Shown one piece after another: positions 46,546-58,588 of a DNA stretch of 64,000 nucleotides. The position numbers and the translations under genes were made by a program. Below the pieces are notes generated by a model. That model ran no database searches and was not told the origin of the DNA. It saw only the letters and a list, made by a program, of their open reading frames with translations. How positions within the stretch are numbered: position 1 is the stretch's first letter; each line of letters starts with the position of its first letter. Source of the DNA: Silene conica (lineage: Eukaryota; Streptophyta; Magnoliopsida; Caryophyllales; Caryophyllaceae). Location of the stretch: positions 76,785,681 to 76,849,680 of the forward strand of contig CM055315.2 in assembly GCA_029255685.2 (NCBI GenBank), given 5' to 3'.

Positions 46546-46970
46546 AAATGGGTCCTTTTCTCGAATCATACCGTATTAGGTCTTTGATTTATCGAAGTGA
46601 CTACCTAGTTGTGTACTTGCACTAATTGCTTGTATGTTAGAGAAGAAGTTCTACTTATCTACACCCCTTTTAGCACTCTTGGCATGATTTGTAGTGAGTT
46701 TTCCATCATTGATTGCCTTAATTAAGGAATTTGCATGTTATAAGATTTGGTGAGTGTTTTTGCATAATCACCATCTTATTCTCCTTGATGTTCTATACAC
46801 ATGTCGATGTTGTTTGCTAGATTTTGTGTGGACGGACGAATATTCTGTGTAATGTTATTGAGCATAGAGTTGATCATTAAGGAAAGTCTTGAGATTGGAT
46901 TGGCTTGCACTGTGTTTGATCGGGCATTTTGGTTGAATTATGCCAAGCTACTCACTTATCATTTGTTTAT
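46546..46970. other. Intergenic, nothing recognised
   Basis: No supported gene. It may include further decay products of the adjacent Copia fossil. Confidence 0.4.
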
Positions 46971-47117
46971 TAATAGAGTCGTAATAGATGATTGGTCCAT
47001 TGGGCTTTGTAATATCAAGTCCTACGTTGTATTTTGCTAAACCTACTTTGTACTTCCTATATATTCTAATGAATGAAAGAAGGAAAACACAAGTTTGATA
47101 TCATACTACAATTAACA
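46971..47117 (+). repeat. 5' LTR of the short-LTR Copia element
   Basis: 147 bp, starting TAATAGAGTCG and ending CAATTAACA. One mismatch to 51469-51615. Confidence 0.9.
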
Positions 47118-50100
47118 TGGTATCAGAGAACAGAACAAAATTAAAATCCTAAACACAAAAACCCTAGCCGTCGCTATGACGATCGGCGATAACTCGAATA
47201 CCAAGATCGATTCGTCCTCCCCTTATTATCTCGGTCCCCAGGATAAACCGGGTGACCATATTACCCCCATACGGCCATACGGCTTACCAACGATAACTTT
47301 GATGAGTGGTCTCACGACGTACGGATGGCGCTGAAATCGCGTCGCAAGTTTGCTTTCGTAAACGGCAGCATCAATGAACCGCAAGCGCCCTGCACGAAAG
47401 ATGATTGGGAAACGCTCCATTCCATGCTTGTGTCATGGATATCTCATACAATCTCACCCGAGGTACGTTCCATGTTACCCAAATTTGAAAATGCTAAAAA
47501 GCTTTGGGATGCTCTGAACGAGCGATTTAGCGTTGTTGACGGGTCCCGGTTACACCAACTTCTTGCCGGACTCAGGGACTGTCATCAGACCGAAGGCATG
47601 ACGGTCAGTATGTACTATGGCAAGCTTTGTCAGATTTGGGACGATCTTGACAAACAACAACCTATTATCGAATGTACGTGTTGTAAGGACTGCACCAGTG
47701 CCACCCAACACACCGCGCGTCGCGAATCTGAGCGTGTTCATCATTTTTTATTGGTTTTGTTACCGGAACCTTACGCCTCTTTGCGTTCGGTGATTTTGGC
47801 TCAGTCTCCTCTGCCCTCTGTGGCACGGGTATATCAGATGGTCAGTCAAGAGGAACGGGTTCGCCATGTTGGTAAGTCTTCTGAATCGCTCTCTGATGTA
47901 GCAAGCTTTTCTGTTCGGTCTTCTCCTCGCCCCCCTGTCAGACCTTCATCCCAAATGACGCATGCTGAACGTCAAAATTTATATTGTAATCACTGTAATA
48001 AGCGCGGTCATGATCGGAGTTTGTGTTTCGATTTGCTTGGCGAAATTCCAGATTGGTACTACGAATTGAAAGGAACTGCCCGCGGGTCAGGCCGTGGTTC
48101 TGGCGGTCGTGGCAGGGGTGGGGGTCGAGGCGGCAGTGGGTTTCGATCGCGGGACGAGGGCGACAACAATCGTTCAGACGGTGCACAGCCGGAGTCGAGT
48201 AAATCGGCTCGCTCTCAACCCGCTGGTGCAACTCCTGATGTATCGCAACAATCGACTTCGGCATCGTTGGTAAATGTTTATGGCACTCCTCAACATGATA
48301 CATCCGGTAAGTGGTTAATTGACACGGGTTTCTCACACCACGTTACTGGTAATTATTCGCTTCCTTCTAATGTTGAAAATATCCCGAGCCGAGTCGTTGG
48401 TTTGCCTGATGGAACAAAAATTCAAGCCTCTGTGATTGGTAGTATGTGTGTCACGCCTCTTATTAGGCTTTATCCTGTTTTATATGTTCCACAACTCACA
48501 AGTAATTTAATATCTGCCTCTCAACTTAGTGATGCGTTGAAGTGCGAATTTGTAACAAATACTACATGTTGTAGCGGTGACAGGCTAGATGGACTATATT
48601 ATTTGCGTCAACAATCCGAGGAATTACATGCGGTTTCCGACAAGTCGTCTTCTTTTATTTTATGGCATAAAAGATTGGGTCATCCGTCTGAATACATTAT
48701 GAAATTACTTCCTTTTCTTCGTACCGTTAAACATTCTGTATCTCAGCCTTGTGAGGTTTGTCATCGGGCTAAACATATTCGAAGTGCTTTTCCGTTGAGT
48801 AATAATAACAGTTTTCATGCCTTTGAGTTAATACACTGTGATTTATGGGGTCCGTATGACATTCCCGCTACTACAGGTGCTCGTTACTTCCTTACACTCG
48901 TCGACGATTTTTCTCGTGGTGTATGTATATACTTGTTACGGAATAAAACTGAGGTGCAGGAAAAATTCATGTCTTTTATTGCCATGATTAAAAGACAGTT
49001 TTCTGCTGAGATAAAAATTGTGCGCAGTGATAACGGTACTGAATTTCACTCCTTGAAACCCATATTTGCTAGACAGGGCATATTGTTTCAGTCTTCATGT
49101 GTCGGTACTCCCCAACAAAATGGGAGGGTCGAACGAAAGCATCAGCATATTCTGAATGTAGCACGAGCACTCCGCTTTCAAAGTGGCCTCCCTATCAAAT
49201 TTTGGGGGGAATGTGCTCTCGCTGCGGCCTCTGTGATTAATCGTACTCCATCCCGTGTTCTCAATGGTGTTACGCCCTATGAACGCATTTATAAGATATT
49301 ACCGAATTTTCATCAATTAAGAGTTTTTGGCTCATTGTGTTTTGCTCACAATCAGCGGTCCAAAGGCGATAAGTTTGCCAGCCGGAGTCGGAAATGTGTG
49401 TTCATGGGCTATCCGGCTGGACAAAAGGGGTGGTATCTATATGATCTTGATCGGGCTGAATTCTTTGTATTCCGCGATGTCAAATTCTATGAAGATCAAT
49501 TCCCTTTTCTTCATGATAAGCCCAGTTCTGTTTTACCCGAGTTGAATGCCCCCACTAGTGATGACCCATCCGGTGACCTTGTCATTGACTGGGATACGGG
49601 TACTATTACCGAGGCCGAGCTCCCTCCCACGCCTGCACCTGAAACACTCTCGCCTGCGCCTACCAGTCCTCCCGTGACATCCGCATCTCCTCCCACATCT
49701 CCTGTCATGGGCCGTGGTCACCGTACTCGAGTACCGAATAAAATATGGGTGATTATATCCCTGATTTCTCCAGTGACGATGAATCTGAAAATAGTCCATC
49801 TAGCGCTTCTCACCTCCGTACACCAATCACTTCCTCAGGTACTCCTTATCCTCTTACTAATTATATCACTTGTCGTAATTTTTCTCCCCCGCACCGCTCT
49901 TACTTGGCAGCTCTCACTACTCATACGGAACCTCGAAATTACAAGGAGGCCGTAAGAAGTAGTGCCTGGCGAGCGGCTATGGAGACAGAAATTCAGGCCT
50001 TAATTAACAATAAAACATGGGTCTTGGAACCTCTTCCACCTGGGAAGAAGGCTCTCGGGAGCAAGTGGCTCTACAAAATCAAGTACAAGTCCGATTCCAC

Positions 50101-51468
50101 TATTGAAAGATTCAAAGCTCGATTGGTGGTCTTTGGCAATCATCAAACTGAGGGTGTGGATTATGCTGAAACCTTTGCTCCTGTGGCGAAGATGACGACA
50201 GTCCGAACTTTCTTGTCTATTGCATCCGCGAAACACTGGCACTTACATCAAATGGATGTGCATAATGCATTCCTTCATGGCGATTTGGAAGATGAGGTGT
50301 ATATGAAGTTGCCTCCCGGGTTTCACGCACCTAGCTCGGACCTGGCCTGTCGATTGAAGAAATCCTTGTATGGGCTCAAACAAGCCCCGCGTTGCTGGTT
50401 TGCTAAACTAGGCGCGGCATTAAAAAGGTACGGGTTCTCGCAAAGCTACTATGATTACTCCCTGTTTACCTTTGTGAAGGGCTCGGTTCGTTTAAATGTC
50501 TTGGTTTATGTCGATGACTTAATTGTCTCGGGCAATGACTTGCCCTCTCTCGGCACCTTCAAAGAATACTTGAATAAGTGTTTTCACATGAAAGACCTCG
50601 GTGATTTGAAGTATTTTCTCGGGCTTGAGGTAGCCCGCAATTTCACCGGTATTTTCTTATGTCAGCGTAAATATACTCTTGATATCCTTGATGAAGTAGG
50701 CCTCCTCGGTTGCAAGCCCGCGGCTACGCCCCTTGAGCAACATCACACTCTCGGGCGCAGCACGAGTACCCTTCTAACTCAGCCTGACTCTTATCGGCGT
50801 CTTGTTGGACGTTTGGTGTATCTTGCTGTCACACGACCGGACCTTTCTTATACTGTGCATATATTGTCCCAATTTATGAGTGCTCCCCGAGAGGATAACT
50901 GGAATGCTGCCCTTCGCACGGTTCGATATTTGAAGGGTACCCCGGGACAAGGTATCCTCTTGCCCTCTACTTCCAGTCTCCAATTATCCGGTTGGTGTGA
51001 TTCAGATTGGGCCACCTGCCCTGAGACCCGGCGGTCCTTGTCTGGGTGGTTCGTATTTCTGGGCTCCTCACCCGTTTCCTGGAAGTCCAAAGAGCAAGCG
51101 ACCATTTCTCTATCATCCGCTGAAGCGGAATACAGAGCTCTTCGTGCTATTACCGGTGAGATTAAATGGCTCAAAGGCCTTCTGGGGGATTTAGGCGTGG
51201 TCCATCACACCCCAGTCGGAGTTTACTGTGATAGCCAGTCCGCTCTTCACATTGCTCAGAACCCCGTCTTTCATGAACGAACAAAGCACATTGAGATCGA
51301 CTGTCACTTTGTTCGGGATGCGATTCGTGATGGTCTCATCAACCCATCCTATGTGCCTACTACACAACAGCTTGCCGATGTACTTACTAAATCTCTTGGT
51401 GCCCAGCAGTTTTCGACTTTAGTTGGCAAGTTGGGTACGTATAATCGTACGCTCCAACTTTAGGGGGG

Positions 51469-51615
51469 TAATAGAGTCGTAATAGATGATTGGTCCATTG
51501 GGCTTTGTAATATCAAGTCCTACATTGTATTTTGCTAAACCTACTTTGTACTTCCTATATATTCTAATGAATGAAAGAAGGAAAACACAAGTTTGATATC
51601 ATACTACAATTAACA
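51469..51615 (+). repeat. 3' LTR of the short-LTR Copia element
   Basis: 147 bp, directly preceded by the purine tract AGGGGGG. Confidence 0.9.
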
Positions 51616-51620
51616 TTTAT

Positions 51621-52560
51621 CCTTATTTTGTGTTCTTTAGTTTCTAATCAACCTATTTATGTTTAGTATAGTTGTAGTTCTTTGTTTTAGCTTTTGTATG
51701 TCATTGTCCTTAGACAGTTGACTCCGTCGAGACCGCAGCCTTGTTTGTTTGACTTGATTTTTGGTCCGTGGTTGTTTTAGGGGTCTGGACTACTTTATCC
51801 AGATTTCACGTCATTTAGTTGTGTTTAGGTTAGTTTTCTATTTTTGTGTCTTGTTATAGCACTTTTCTTAGCTTGGTTAGGCTTTGTTCACTTGTTCTTA
51901 CATTATTTAGTAGTATGATTCAATTCTTGTGGTTCGACCTCTTCACTTGTTCTTGCATTGTTTGTAGATAGTCATTAGTAGTCAGAATGTTGCTCTTCCC
52001 CTTCTTAATCTCCTTCTATGTTGCTTGGACACAGTTAGAACTTAGAAGTATCTGATATGGATACGTGTCAAAGTGTCAGATTCTTCTATTTTTTTTTTTT
52101 GACAAGAATCATATTTTTGGTCTAAAATAAAGTGTCCGAGTGTCCAATATCCGACATGTGGACGTGAAATCATATTGAAGAGTCCGAACAACATAAATCT
52201 CCTATTTCACCCTCATCTAAATCAATCACTAAATATAAACTACTTTTCTAATCTCTTCCGTCTTCACCCTCTCCTCCTTCTCCCCTTCTACCCCTTAATT
52301 CTTCTTCTCTTCATATTCCTCTTTTCCTCGTCTACACCCACTTCTCCTTCCTCCCGTCCCCTAATGTCTCTCCTCTTCTTCTCTTTTTATTTCCTAAGCT
52401 CATTTTTCCTTATCTTCCTCCTCTCACACATCAATATCATCTTCCCCTCATCATCTAGTTCACTGATGGTGGTGTTGTTTTAGTTCTTCCTCTCCTTCTC
52501 CCATTAATGTTCCTCCTCTTCTTGTTACTTCTTTCCCATCTACTAAGAATTATAATGTTT
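51621..52560. other. Intergenic with a pyrimidine-rich block
   Basis: No gene is supported. About 52255-52520 is strongly C/T-rich on the plus strand (CTCCTCCTTCTCCCC and similar). A 'GTGTCCGAGTGTCC' repeat fragment lies at about 52040-52200, related to one near 21640-21810. Confidence 0.5.
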
Positions 52561-52577
52561 ATAAAATACTTTTAGTA

Positions 52578-52703
52578 CCGAAGATGTCTTAGTGTAGTGG
52601 TTAAGACGGAGGTATTGTGGACAATAGGTCCCAGGATCGAATCCCCCATCCCCTATTGTAATGCGACAAAGTGCGCTCTTCGTTGAACCAAAAAAAAATA
52701 AAA
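52578..52703 (+). mobile_element. tRNA-derived SINE with 17-bp target duplication
   Basis: The body starts CCGAAGATGTCTTAGTG. The A-box-like TAGTGTAGTGGTTAAG (about 52590-52606) and B-box-like GGATCGAATCC (about 52634-52644) are RNA polymerase III promoter elements of the tRNA type. The 3' end is an A-rich tail. It is flanked by a perfect duplication ATAAAATACTTTTAGTA at 52561-52577 and 52704-52720. A perfect duplication of this length implies a recent insertion. It is not a tRNA gene: no cloverleaf acceptor stem is formed. Confidence 0.88.
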
Positions 52704-52720
52704 ATAAAATACTTTTAGTA

Positions 52721-53040
52721 GACCCTAATCTATGATGAATTTATAAAATCTTCTCACATTACCTACTTTATTTTTTTTAGTAATTCATCCTTTTGTTTTA
52801 CAGTTGCTCTTCATTCTCTCCATTTTCATCAAATACCTCACAAGTCACAACCATGACGCCACCTTTGATTTACTTCACCAAATCCATAATTTCCTCATTG
52901 CACATCCTTAGCATCAACATCGTCGGTTGCTCCAGGAGCCTCAAATTCATCCAGACTTCGCACAATTTGTAAATTTATGATTATTCTTTCAATTAATTAT
53001 TAAAACCCTAATTATTTTATTCAAAATAATATGCTATATT
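52721..53040. other. No supported feature
   Basis: Short open frames are present but none has recognisable content. Confidence 0.4.
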
Positions 53041-53450
53041 ATTTTTTTTTTTGAAGGGGAAAAATCGTTTCATTAATCAAAAGTCTCATGGTAGTTACAA
53101 CATATGTCAAGAATAACAGGACACAAAACGATTAAATCAAATAAACTACATTCTCGATCAACAGAAAACTAAAATTTCTAAACTTGATGGGCTCATGAGA
53201 CGCTTCTGCACATCATCTAACATATTGTCTCCCACGGCTTTTCACAAGAGGGTCTCCAAATTTTCTAAAGCATTGACAAGAATAAAGTTCTTTTGACCAA
53301 AAGTTTGTAACGAGCAATCTGACAGTAGTTTTATCTCCATAAGATCAACAATTAAGGCGCCGATCTTCCACTTAATTCTTGAACCTCTCAAATAGAGGGG
53401 GAAACTCACACAAGGGTAAGAACAAAACTCACACAAGGGTGAGAACAAGT
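53041..53450 (-). mobile_element. Probable LINE 3' end, 5'-truncated
   Basis: A T run at 53041-53053 (poly(A) of a minus-strand insert) is followed by sequence whose minus-strand frame (53448-53242) has the flavour of the RNase H tail of plant LINEs ('IVDLMEIKLLSDCSLQTFG'). No duplication was found and the domain match is weak. Confidence 0.4.
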
Positions 53451-53525
53451 CTCCAATGAAAGAGAGGCAAGAAGTTATTAGCGTAAAAAATTAAATAAGA
53501 AGAACGAAAAAGAAAATTTGGGGTT

Positions 53526-54105
53526 TGTTGGACCCCAAAATTAACATTTTGACTCCTCGACACGTGTCACCATACGAATGAATAAATTAAAGTAAGTCAA
53601 AGTCAATAATAAAACAAGAGCATAGAAGAAGGAATCAAGAAGCACATGAGGAAAAGTAGAAAGGCTGCAGTGCAAGGCTCAAGGTTTGCCTTAAATGGGT
53701 AAAAGAGAAAAGTGCTGCAGAGTAAAGGAAGAAGAGAAAAGAAGCTAAAAAAGAAGGTATTAGACCGTTGGGCAAAGAGAGGATCCAATGGTCCACAAGA
53801 GGATTTACTCTATAAATAAGGATGAAACACCTTATAAAAGAAATACACATTGGAATATAACACCTTGTAAAAGAAAAACACTTGTAATATTCTCGACATT
53901 CAGGTCGAGCTTTCTAGTGGAATTGGCGGAACCTTGTTCCCCCGCGGTTTTTCCTAACGGGTTTTCCGCGTCAACAACTCCCTTTGTGTCGAACTCCTCA
54001 TTGTTTACTTTCGTTCATGCAACTACAAATCTAAAACAACATTAACCCACTATTAGATCATTATAACTCTCAACTTAACAACTTTGGTAATTTTTGACCA
54101 AAACA
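53526..54105 (+). repeat. Solo LTR, probably Gypsy
   Basis: 580 bp from TGTTGGACCCC to TTTTTGACCAAAACA, flanked by a perfect GGGTT duplication (53521-53525, 54106-54110). It has a promoter-like CTATAAATAAGG at about 53809-53820 and a 'CCCCGCGGTTTTTCCTAACG' block near the end of U5. The ending GACCAAAACA is typical of plant Gypsy LTRs. No internal domains lie beside it, so recombination between two LTRs removed the body. Confidence 0.7.
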
Positions 54106-54110
54106 GGGTT

Positions 54111-54745
54111 ACCTCCACTCAAAAAGGTAGATGGCAGCCCAAAGATGTTGAATTAGGATTTAGGTTTTTCTTTTTTTAGGGAGAGAGAATTACATGCTAG
54201 TATTACTTTGATGTTAGTAACATTAATTTTGTATTTAACTTTCACTTTCTAAAATCCTATTTTTATTTGGATTTGCATGTGTCATTTATAGAATTAAAGG
54301 GAAGGTTTTATTGTTAGAATGACATAAATTACATTCATGATATGTGTACATATATACACTAATATACCATGAGGTAAATAAGGATGATATAATTACAGTA
54401 ATATAATTTCTATAACAAAGGTTTACGAGTAAATATTCTATGCAAATAATATTATTTGTCATATATTCTCTATATGTCCCGTAAGACGGAAACGAGACAA
54501 AAAGTACAATCTTGGAAAATAGATAATAGAAAAACTGACGAGTATAGCAGTGGTATGCGGTGTTTTGGACCCTGGGCAGTAGATGCTGGAATGCAAAGGC
54601 GTGGGCTTGGTGATTAGAAGAGACGCATGGGTGTGTATGTATGGGGCCATGTTTAAGTGTGCCGTATAAAGAAAAATAGGTTATAAGACTAGTGAAGGGT
54701 TTTGTTTTTTTTGTTTGAAAAATAAGAAAGAATAATCAATATTTA
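54111..54745. other. Intergenic, nothing recognised
   Basis: No gene or repeat is supported here. Confidence 0.45.
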
Positions 54746-54911
54746 TCTATATTATTAAAAGAAGCTTTTTTAAAGTGACGTGATTGGTTGAGAAATATAA
54801 TAAGGCGTTTCAAAGTTAAAATAAGAAAAGATAAAATCTATGAAGTGTTTCGAGAATCTCAACCTTCGTAAAACAGTTACAATAATAATGATCCAATGGG
54901 AAAAGGCTACA

Positions 54912-56312
54912 GATACACATATTGTATGAAAAACTTCATACACGACCAATCACGTCGCGTCACATAGATAACCCAACTCAAACCACATTAGTTAGTTTTA
55001 GTATAGTTTAGTAATTTTACAAGTCTAGTTAACCTCTAGTTAGCATTAATTTAGGAAATTTTGTTATTTTGTTTAAATTTTATTCTCTTAACAAAATTGA
55101 ATGATTTTATTTGTAAAATAAATATTTTTGTAATGTGTAGAATCAATTAATATTGTTGGAATTTATTTTTAAATCTTTTGTTTTAGTTAGTAATTAATCA
55201 ATAATAATAATTTTTTAAGTAATAATAATATTTATTTTCGATTTTTTTAAAAATAAAATCGGTATTGTTATTAATAAAAATTAACATTCTGGAAATTACT
55301 ATTTAAAAAAAATCATTTTAGTTAGTTATAAAATATTCTATGTGTTTTTCGAATTAATTAAATTACATAGAATATTTTTATCTTGTATTTTATTAAATTT
55401 TGTTTTAGTTAGTAAAATACAAAAAAAACGTGTAAATTAATTAAATACAAAAAAAATTATTTTCTAGAATATTAATTTACAAAAAAAAAATTCCAACAAT
55501 ATTACTAATTAATATTTCCGAAAATTTAACTAAATACAAAAAATAACAAAATTTTTTTTGAAACTATTAACTTAGTAAAACATAAAAAAATCTTAACAAA
55601 GTAACAAATATTCCTAAATTATGCTAACTACATGTGATTAAAAACTTAACTACATTTGTATAATTACTAATTTACCCTAACACTAACTCAAATTATGCTA
55701 ACCAATGTTGTTAGGATCGGGATCCTACTTTGGATCGATGAGCTTCCTAGGATCGAATCGTTAGGATCGGATCGTAGAATCGTAAGATCCTACAAATTAA
55801 CTAAAATACATAATTGTGCTATCAAAATATGTTAAAATCTTGTGCTTAAATTTGAAAACACTTTTATCTTAGCATGTGCCTATTCTAATTGTTCTCGTTT
55901 ACAGTAGATGTCTATCTTAAAAATCATATATAAAATTTTAGTAAATCAAAATAATTAAATGTTAATAATGTAGGATCGAATTATATAATCGCAGGATCGT
56001 AGGATCTGGTTAAGATTCTACTCTGAAAAAATTTGACGCAGGTTGAATCGTAAGATCCTACAAAATTAAGATCCTACCTAGGATCGGGATCGGTCACCAA
56101 TTTTTGAATCGTAGAATCGTAAGATCCTACGATCCGGATCGGGAGTTTAACAACAATGATGCTAACTACATGTGATTAAAAACTTAACGACATTTGTATA
56201 ATTACTAATTTACCCTAACACTAACTCATGTAAATTAACTATGGTTATACACGTGGCGAGATGTGATTGGTCGTGTATGAGTTTTTCCATACACAACGTG
56301 TATCTCTATCGT
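54912..56312. mobile_element. TIR element (~1.4 kb), superfamily unclear
   Basis: The inverted ends AGATACACATATTGTATG and CATACACAACGTGTATCT extend inward with 'CATACACGACCAATCACG' on one side and its complement on the other, about 55 bp at ~80% match. The interior is very AT-rich and holds the GATCC-rich insert. The flanking duplication could not be resolved. Confidence 0.6.
55705..56156. repeat. GATCC/GATCG-rich insert between duplicated 70-bp arms
   Basis: Iterated 'GGATCGTAGAATCGTAAGATC'-like words cluster at both ends of this stretch, which starts TGTTGTTAGGATCGGG and ends CGGGAGTTTAACAACA, a short inverted repeat. Outside it, a ~70-bp sequence starting ATGCTAACTACATGTG is present on both sides (about 55621-55690 and 56158-56230). 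It looks like a small mobile element of a dispersed family. Confidence 0.5.
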
Positions 56313-56430
56313 CTTCCCAATCAATGAACAACTATTATAGTAATATACCTCAAATTTAAAACTACCATCAAATAGAATTAGAAAAATAATAATAAATCAA
56401 CTAAAATTCTACTACGCCTAATGTATCAAC

Positions 56431-57365
56431 TAGGGATGTCAATCGGGCGAGGCGGGTGCGGAGGGGGGTCAACCCGCTCCCGCCCCGCGAACTTTTAATG
56501 CGCACCCGCGCCCGCCCCGCGACCCGCGGCGGGTTGAACTATTCAAAACCATCCCCGCCCCGCGGGGACCCGCGATTGACCCGCCTATCTCCTCAAGAAA
56601 CATAAATCTTAAATCTAAAATATACTTGTCGTACTACTTATACAAATAAGTTTTTGCAAAATGCCTTAACATTCAATTAAATAGAGTCCGTGGAGTCATA
56701 AAACGGTTTTACATACAATATACCACCAAAATCATACCCAAACAACAGCCGAAAGCCCAAATTCTGACAAGTACTAGAAAAGTAAACAAAACTACACAAC
56801 AAATACTCTTCAATTCTTCTTCTTCAGTTCTTCAGCTCCGTTTGTTTTATCAGTTTGGAAAAATGGGGATTTAGGAGAATTTGGGTAGTTAGTGAATGAC
56901 CTGAATGTAGTGATAACGATCGAATGATTATTCTTTATTGCCTTATTGGACTGGGGAAGTGGGTAGTCTGGGTTAGTGAGTTATTTTTCTTATATACTTG
57001 TTTGGGCATGGGGAAGTGGGTAGCTTGGTAGGATAGATTTAATTTATTAAAAGTTTTTTTTTATTATTTTAAGTTATATTTAATTTATCTTATTATTCTT
57101 ATATATTACTACTAGATATTATTATTTATTAGGCGGGTATAAGCGGGGCGGGGACATGTGGGGCGGGGCGAGCGGGGTGGGTGTGGGGCGGGGTGGGTAT
57201 GGGGCGGGTCTCACGTGAAACCCGCACCCGCCCCGCGACCCGCGACGAATGTTGTTTTTGAAACCCATCCCCGCCCCCCGACCCGCCAAATTATTACCCA
57301 CACCCGCCCCACGTGGGGCGGGTGCGGGGCGAGACCCGCCAAGACCCACCCCATTGACATCCCTA
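56431..57365. mobile_element. hAT-type element with GC-rich arms (935 bp)
   Basis: Terminal inverted repeats TAGGGATGTCAAT and ATTGACATCCCTA with a perfect 8-bp duplication GTATCAAC (56423-56430, 57366-57373). Both arms (about 56440-56590 and 57130-57360) are dense in GCGGG/CCCGC words and complementary to each other. The core is AT-rich and non-coding. It belongs to the same structural class as 40912-41410 but has a different iterated word. Confidence 0.88.
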
Positions 57366-57373
57366 GTATCAAC

Positions 57374-58465
57374 CAAATCTTACTCCATATAAAATAAGAA
57401 TTTATCAAAACATGGAATTCTACAAATAGAAGACTACTTGGCAGTATAAAAGAGACTTTCATTGCTTAGCAAATTACGTTGATTTGTTTCTTTTTTGTTG
57501 TTTGTACGTAGTGATACGTACGATGAAACTATATGCATGATTTCATTTTTTTTGTTAGTACAGTAACTATATGCATGGTTATGTGGCGACACTATTTTGT
57601 CTTGTTTAATTCGTTTTTTTTAAGTTGAACAAACAAGTAGCTAATTAGTTTGTTTTTCTTTGTCAGAATTAAAAGGAAGACAAGCAACACGCCATGACCA
57701 TATGCAACGATGTTATCGTCGTCCTTCTCTTTTGATTTTATCTATTTGCTAACTACCAAAGACAACAAATTCTATGTTATATGCTTTGTAAAAAGAGGAA
57801 TTAAAATTGGAGATCATGTTGTATATAACTCTTATAAGAGACACAACTACTCTAACCTATTTCCCTTCATGTAACTTTTGTTTGCGTATGAGTTTCTCTT
57901 ATAGTTTATACATAGTTCATTGTTTGTTTATTTTTTAAAATTATTAAGGTTTTGTTTTTCTTTCAGAATTTAGCAAGAGTTGTTTTGTGATTTTCAGCCT
58001 TAATTTGATTTAATTTATTTTTTTAATACTCCGTATACTATACTTATTTTTCGTCCGCATATTAGTGGAGATAGTCAGATCTATGGCTAAGACATTAGAT
58101 TCTCTCTTATGTGGAATAGACACAACACTCTTATTACCATTACGTTAAGTCTAATTAAGTTACCTTTGTTATTCAATTTGTTTAATACTCTATGGTATAT
58201 TTTCGCTTGACTGGTATATTAATGATTTCTCGCACCTTTTCAAGATAGTCATGTCATTAATATTTTGAATAATGGCATGAGATTATCACACAAGATAATT
58301 GCTATTTTTTCAGTTGCTTATGAAGTGTGTTAATAATTAACTATTGCTTAATTTTAGAGGGTAAGTAACGGAGCTGTTTAAGTACCAAGTTGTCAATTTA
58401 CCAAATAACGGAATAAAAAATAATAAGATCATATTTAATATGTTAATTAACTTTAACTTAATTCC
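57374..58465. other. AT-rich DNA, no supported gene
   Basis: No open frames or repeats worth naming; probably body sequence of the interrupted Helitron-like element. Confidence 0.4.
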
Positions 58466-58588
58466 TTAACTATTATATTGGTAGCAAAATAGATTTTTGG
58501 CTTTGAGTGTTGTGTAAATGTTCAATAATGTACAAGTTTATTAACTATTATATTGGTAGCAAAATAGATTTTTGGCTTTGAGTGTTGT
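58466..58588 (+). repeat. 48-bp direct duplication with 75-bp period
   Basis: Copies at 58466-58513 and 58541-58588 are identical (starting TTAACTATTATATTGGTAGC), separated by 27 bp. Confidence 0.9.

Larger units (their letters stand above)
46971..51615 (+). mobile_element. Copia LTR retrotransposon with 147-bp LTRs
   Basis: A 4.6-kb plus-strand element with a perfect TTTAT duplication (46966-46970, 51616-51620). Parts in order: 5' LTR (46971-47117), a tRNA-Met primer-binding site TGGTATCAGAG (47118-47128), gag with a CCHC-like knuckle and Gly/Arg-rich tail, protease, integrase, reverse transcriptase (YVDD), RNase H, an AGGGGGG purine tract, and 3' LTR (51469-51615). The LTRs differ at one position, suggesting insertion within roughly the last half million years. 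The coding region (about 47176-51463) is nearly complete but looks broken in about two or three places. The LTRs start TAATAG rather than TG. Confidence 0.92.

Noticed and set aside
52175-52483. A hydrophobic membrane protein
   Set aside because: It arises from a long pyrimidine-rich tract (Leu/Phe/Ser codons) without homologous motifs.
52590-52650. A tRNA gene
   Set aside because: A- and B-box words are present but no cloverleaf forms; the poly(A)-like tail and 17-bp duplication show a SINE.
57122-57462. Gly/Arg-rich and Pro-rich open frames
   Set aside because: They are translations of the GCGGG-rich arm of the hAT element at 56431-57365.
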